In this document: positions 16,401 through 17,794 of the stretch, one piece after another
Numbering within the stretch: the stretch's first letter is position 1
Layout: each line of letters starts with the position of its first letter
Assembly: GCA_002343715.1 (NCBI GenBank)
Contig: DDSA01000277.1
Span: forward strand, 1 to 17,794
DNA: 17,794 nucleotides
Origin: Phycisphaerales bacterium UBA2402
GTDB taxonomy: Bacteria; Planctomycetota; Phycisphaerae; Phycisphaerales; UBA1924
Direction of reading: 5' to 3'
The notes under the pieces: model-generated
Seen by the model: the letters and a program-made list of their open reading frames with translations, nothing else
Told to the model about the DNA's origin: nothing
Database searches by the model: none
Program-made: the position numbers and the translations under genes

Positions 16401-16634
16401 GTAGATCATCCCCGGCACGCCGTTGACCTGCTGCTCGATGGGGCTGGCCACGGTGTCGGAAACGACCTGCGCGCTCGCGCCTGGGTACACGGTCGTCACC
16501 TGAACGACGGGCGGAGTGATATCCGGATACTGAGCAACGGGGAGCGTGGGGTACGCCACCAGGCCCATGATGACGATCAGGATGGCGATGACCATCGAGA
16601 CAATCGGGCGTCGGACGGGGAACTCGGCGAGCAT
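13473..16634 (-). CDS. RND multidrug efflux pump, inner-membrane HAE1 (AcrB-type) subunit
   Basis: 1053 residues, the usual AcrB/MexB length, from ATG 16634 with GGAGG four to five bases upstream. The start MLAEFPVRRPIVSMVIAILIVIMGLVA is the characteristic first transmembrane helix, followed by LPVAQYPDITPP and TTVYPGA. The proton-relay aspartates D412-D413 lie in GIVVDDAIVVVENVE, and the relay lysine K943 lies in LLVGLGAKNAILIVEFA. Two large periplasmic loops sit between TM1-TM2 and TM7-TM8. The protein works as a trimer that exports hydrophobic or amphiphilic compounds using the proton motive force, together with the adaptor encoded 10 bp upstream and an outer-membrane TolC-type channel not found in this window. 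The substrate range cannot be predicted. The sequence appears intact. Confidence 0.97.
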   Translation of the reverse strand: MLAEFPVRRPIVSMVIAILIVIMGLVAYPTLPVAQYPDITPPVVQVTTVYPGASAQVVSDTVASPIEQQVNGVPGMIYMESTSASDGGYTLKVTFELGTDINIASVLVQNRVNIALPKLPDEVKRNGVTTDRVSSSVITVFALAPKDEAAAKKYDDLFIANYLTINMLDEIKRIGGVGDAKIFPAKDYGIRVWLDPDKLKSRDLTTMDVIAALKEQNVQVAAGAIGQPPVPTGQAYQYNVVTLGRLSSVEQFENVIVRADSRGMIRIADVARVELGGKSYDLLARYKGIPAGAMVVYQAPGGNAVQVARDVESLLHAKTAALPVGLGFETIYDTSEFVVSAIEAVYHTFYEALALVLAVVVLFLGSLRLSVIPMLAIPVSIIGTFFFAKLMGFSVNLPVLFGLVVAIGIVVDDAIVVVENVEAVMKRDHLAPREATVKAMKEVLAPVVSITVVLMAVFIPTAFLPGISGQLFRQFALTIAASTFLSGICAITLTPALCGVILKEHKEGHKPFILFHWFNKGFDALANAYAAFVKFLVHPAVVVFTLAGFAACVFGIGWTFTKVPTGFVPLEDRGMVMIDVWMPDAASQERTLAAVMKVEDVLSQTEGVRNFTSLPGFSMINGNGSNYALFFIGLEDWSVRLPKGRTLEAIMSDLRARTSKIPDGLCIVFSLPAVDGVGSASGFDLRLQDRAGIGRTAMGQVVQGLVADGNAQSKLTGVNSAFRPEVPQIFADVDREKVKKLGIPLQDVFNTMSGYLASAYVNDFNLYGRTWQVNVSADSRFRVSPQDITRLDLRKPDGGMVPLGSVITVRESSGADRIIRYNIFPAAVVQGQPAPGVSSGEALNVVESMLETSLPQGMTYEWTALSYQEKLVGNQAIIVFSMALLVVYLILAALYESWFIPLSVILSIPLAVLGAMAGLIWRGMDNNIYTQVGLVLLVGLGAKNAILIVEFAKAYREQGKGIVESAVEASRQRLRPILMTALAFILGVLPLMIATGAGAASRQAIGTAVFFGMIGNTLLGLLFTPVLYVCIQAVTEKVFGPPKVIVKAEPASH

Positions 16635-16644
16635 GGGTCCTCCG

Positions 16645-17794
16645 TTACCGGCCTTTCGGGGCGGTCTCCTGCGTCTTGGGCGTCACCTTCGATCCGGGCC
16701 GGGCCTTGAGCACTCCCAGCACGATCACTCGGTCATCGGGCGACAGACCCTCTCGGATCACGCGCTGATCGCCGTCGAGTTCGCCGATCTCCACACGCTT
16801 GATCTCCACCTCGTCCTTGGGACCGACCACCATGGCGAACCGCCCCTGCTGGTCGCTGAGCAGCGCCGCCTCGGGGACGGTCATGGCCTTGCGGCTCGAC
16901 ATCGGAAAACGAACCCGGGCAAAGTACCCGGGCAGCAGCGCGCCATCCTCGTTCTCGAAACGGGTGCGGACGCTGAGCGTGCCCGTCTGTGTGTCCAACT
17001 TGGGATCAACGAAATCGATGCGCCCGGGCACCGTGTAGCCCATGCCCTCGCCAAGCCCGAGTTCGCACGTCCTCCAGACGCCGGGCGAAATCTGCCCCGG
17101 CTCGGCCACATCACCGCCTTGGAGCAGCCGCTCGCGCCGGATGTTGAGCACGTCGGTCTCGCTGACGCCCAGGGTCACGAACGCGGGCCGGGCCTGCACG
17201 ATCTGCGCCAGGAGCGTCGGCTCGCCCCGGCCCACGAGGTTGCCGACATCCACCAGGTTCTTCGTGATCCGGCCCGATGTCGGAGCCGTGATCGTGCAGT
17301 AACTCAGGTTCAGTTCCGCCTCGGCCAGGGCCGCCTCGGCTTTGGCCACTTCCGCGGCGGCGACGTCGCGCCGCGCCGCCTTGATCACCGCGTCAATTTC
17401 AGGCCCCGCACGCTGATCCGCGAGTTCGCGCGCCAGCCGGGCATCGTTCTCGGCCCCCGACAGGGCCGCTTTCTGGGCGAGCACGTTCGCCCTCGCCCGG
17501 TCCACGTCGGTCTTGTACTGCCTCGGGTCAATCTCGAAGAGCACATCACCCGCATTGACCAACTGGCCCGGCTGGAAGTTCACTTTCTCAAGAAACCCCG
17601 CGACCCTTGCCCGGAGATCCACTGTCTCCGAGGCTTCGACCAGGCCAGAGTAAATGAGGTACTCCGTCACATCGCGCTCCACGGGCTTGGAGACGATGAC
17701 TTCGGGCGGCGGCGGGGGCGCGAAGGTGTTGCCCTTGTCGCTCCTGGTGCAACCCGTCGAAGCGATCAGCGCCGCCGCGAGGGCCGCCGCGATC
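16645..17794 (-). CDS. RND efflux periplasmic adaptor subunit (AcrA/MFP family), 5' end outside window
   Basis: 382 codons are visible and the frame is open at the right edge, so the start codon is missing. The first visible residues form the end of a hydrophobic signal segment, IAAALAAALIASTGC, followed by a charged and proline-rich linker (PPPPP). This suggests a lipoprotein acylated on that cysteine, although Ser at -3 is not the classical lipobox residue. Then come the first half of the lipoyl domain (VEASETVDLRARVAGFLEKV), an alpha-helical hairpin rich in Ala, Glu and Arg, the second lipoyl half (CTITAPTSGRITKNLVDVGN), and the beta-barrel and membrane-proximal domains (VDPKLDTQTGTLSVRTRFEN, LLPGYFARVRF). 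It bridges the inner-membrane pump to an outer-membrane channel. Its stop is 10 bp before the pump start, a tight operon. Confidence 0.95.
   Translation of the reverse strand, partial: IAAALAAALIASTGCTRSDKGNTFAPPPPPEVIVSKPVERDVTEYLIYSGLVEASETVDLRARVAGFLEKVNFQPGQLVNAGDVLFEIDPRQYKTDVDRARANVLAQKAALSGAENDARLARELADQRAGPEIDAVIKAARRDVAAAEVAKAEAALAEAELNLSYCTITAPTSGRITKNLVDVGNLVGRGEPTLLAQIVQARPAFVTLGVSETDVLNIRRERLLQGGDVAEPGQISPGVWRTCELGLGEGMGYTVPGRIDFVDPKLDTQTGTLSVRTRFENEDGALLPGYFARVRFPMSSRKAMTVPEAALLSDQQGRFAMVVGPKDEVEIKRVEIGELDGDQRVIREGLSPDDRVIVLGVLKARPGSKVTPKTQETAPKGR

Noticed and set aside
13242..16709. Two long plus-strand frames across the RND pump gene
   Set aside because: The pump on the minus strand is unambiguous. 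The plus-strand translations are His/Arg/Asp-rich antisense artefacts.

Overview
This 17.8-kb, GC-rich window most likely comes from a planctomycete, probably in the class Phycisphaerae. The lineage call is inference. It rests on consecutive large secreted proteins that end in paired EF-hand/dockerin-like motifs (D-x-N-x-D-G-G-[IV]-D-G-x-D-V-x-x-F-F-x-A-W-E) followed by a terminal Gly-Gly-Cys-X. From memory this resembles what annotators call a 'GC-type dockerin' anchor in this phylum. All genes but one lie on the minus strand.

Left half (1-10331, minus strand): an island of secreted surface proteins. In transcription order these are: a 1083-residue beta-solenoid protein (7080-10331); a 5'-truncated, frameshifted paralogue of its C-terminal half (5139 to about 6830); a protein with lamin-tail, chitobiase-like, CotH-kinase and dockerin domains (2433-5006); and a second CotH protein with the order CotH, Ig-like, lamin-tail, dockerin (1-2243, running off the left edge). 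The shared C-terminal module suggests that they are all attached to, or sorted by, the same cell-envelope machinery. No cohesin or sortase-like partner is visible here.

Middle (10532-13374): a plus-strand class-IV aminotransferase that lacks the usual PLP-contacting glutamate. It converges on, and overlaps by 29 bp, a minus-strand GT4-type glycosyltransferase, which is preceded by a class-I SAM methyltransferase.

Right part (13473-17794, minus strand): an RND efflux operon made of a periplasmic adaptor, probably a lipoprotein whose start lies outside the window, and a complete AcrB-type HAE1 pump. No TolC-like outer-membrane gene is present. The methyltransferase and glycosyltransferase lie on the same strand downstream and may be read through from this operon.

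There are no rRNA or tRNA genes, CRISPR arrays, transposases or integrases that I can recognise. The most noteworthy points are the dockerin/CotH/beta-solenoid island, the identical C-terminal tail on unrelated proteins, the one-base frameshift in the truncated paralogue, and the unusual active sites of the first CotH protein and of the aminotransferase.
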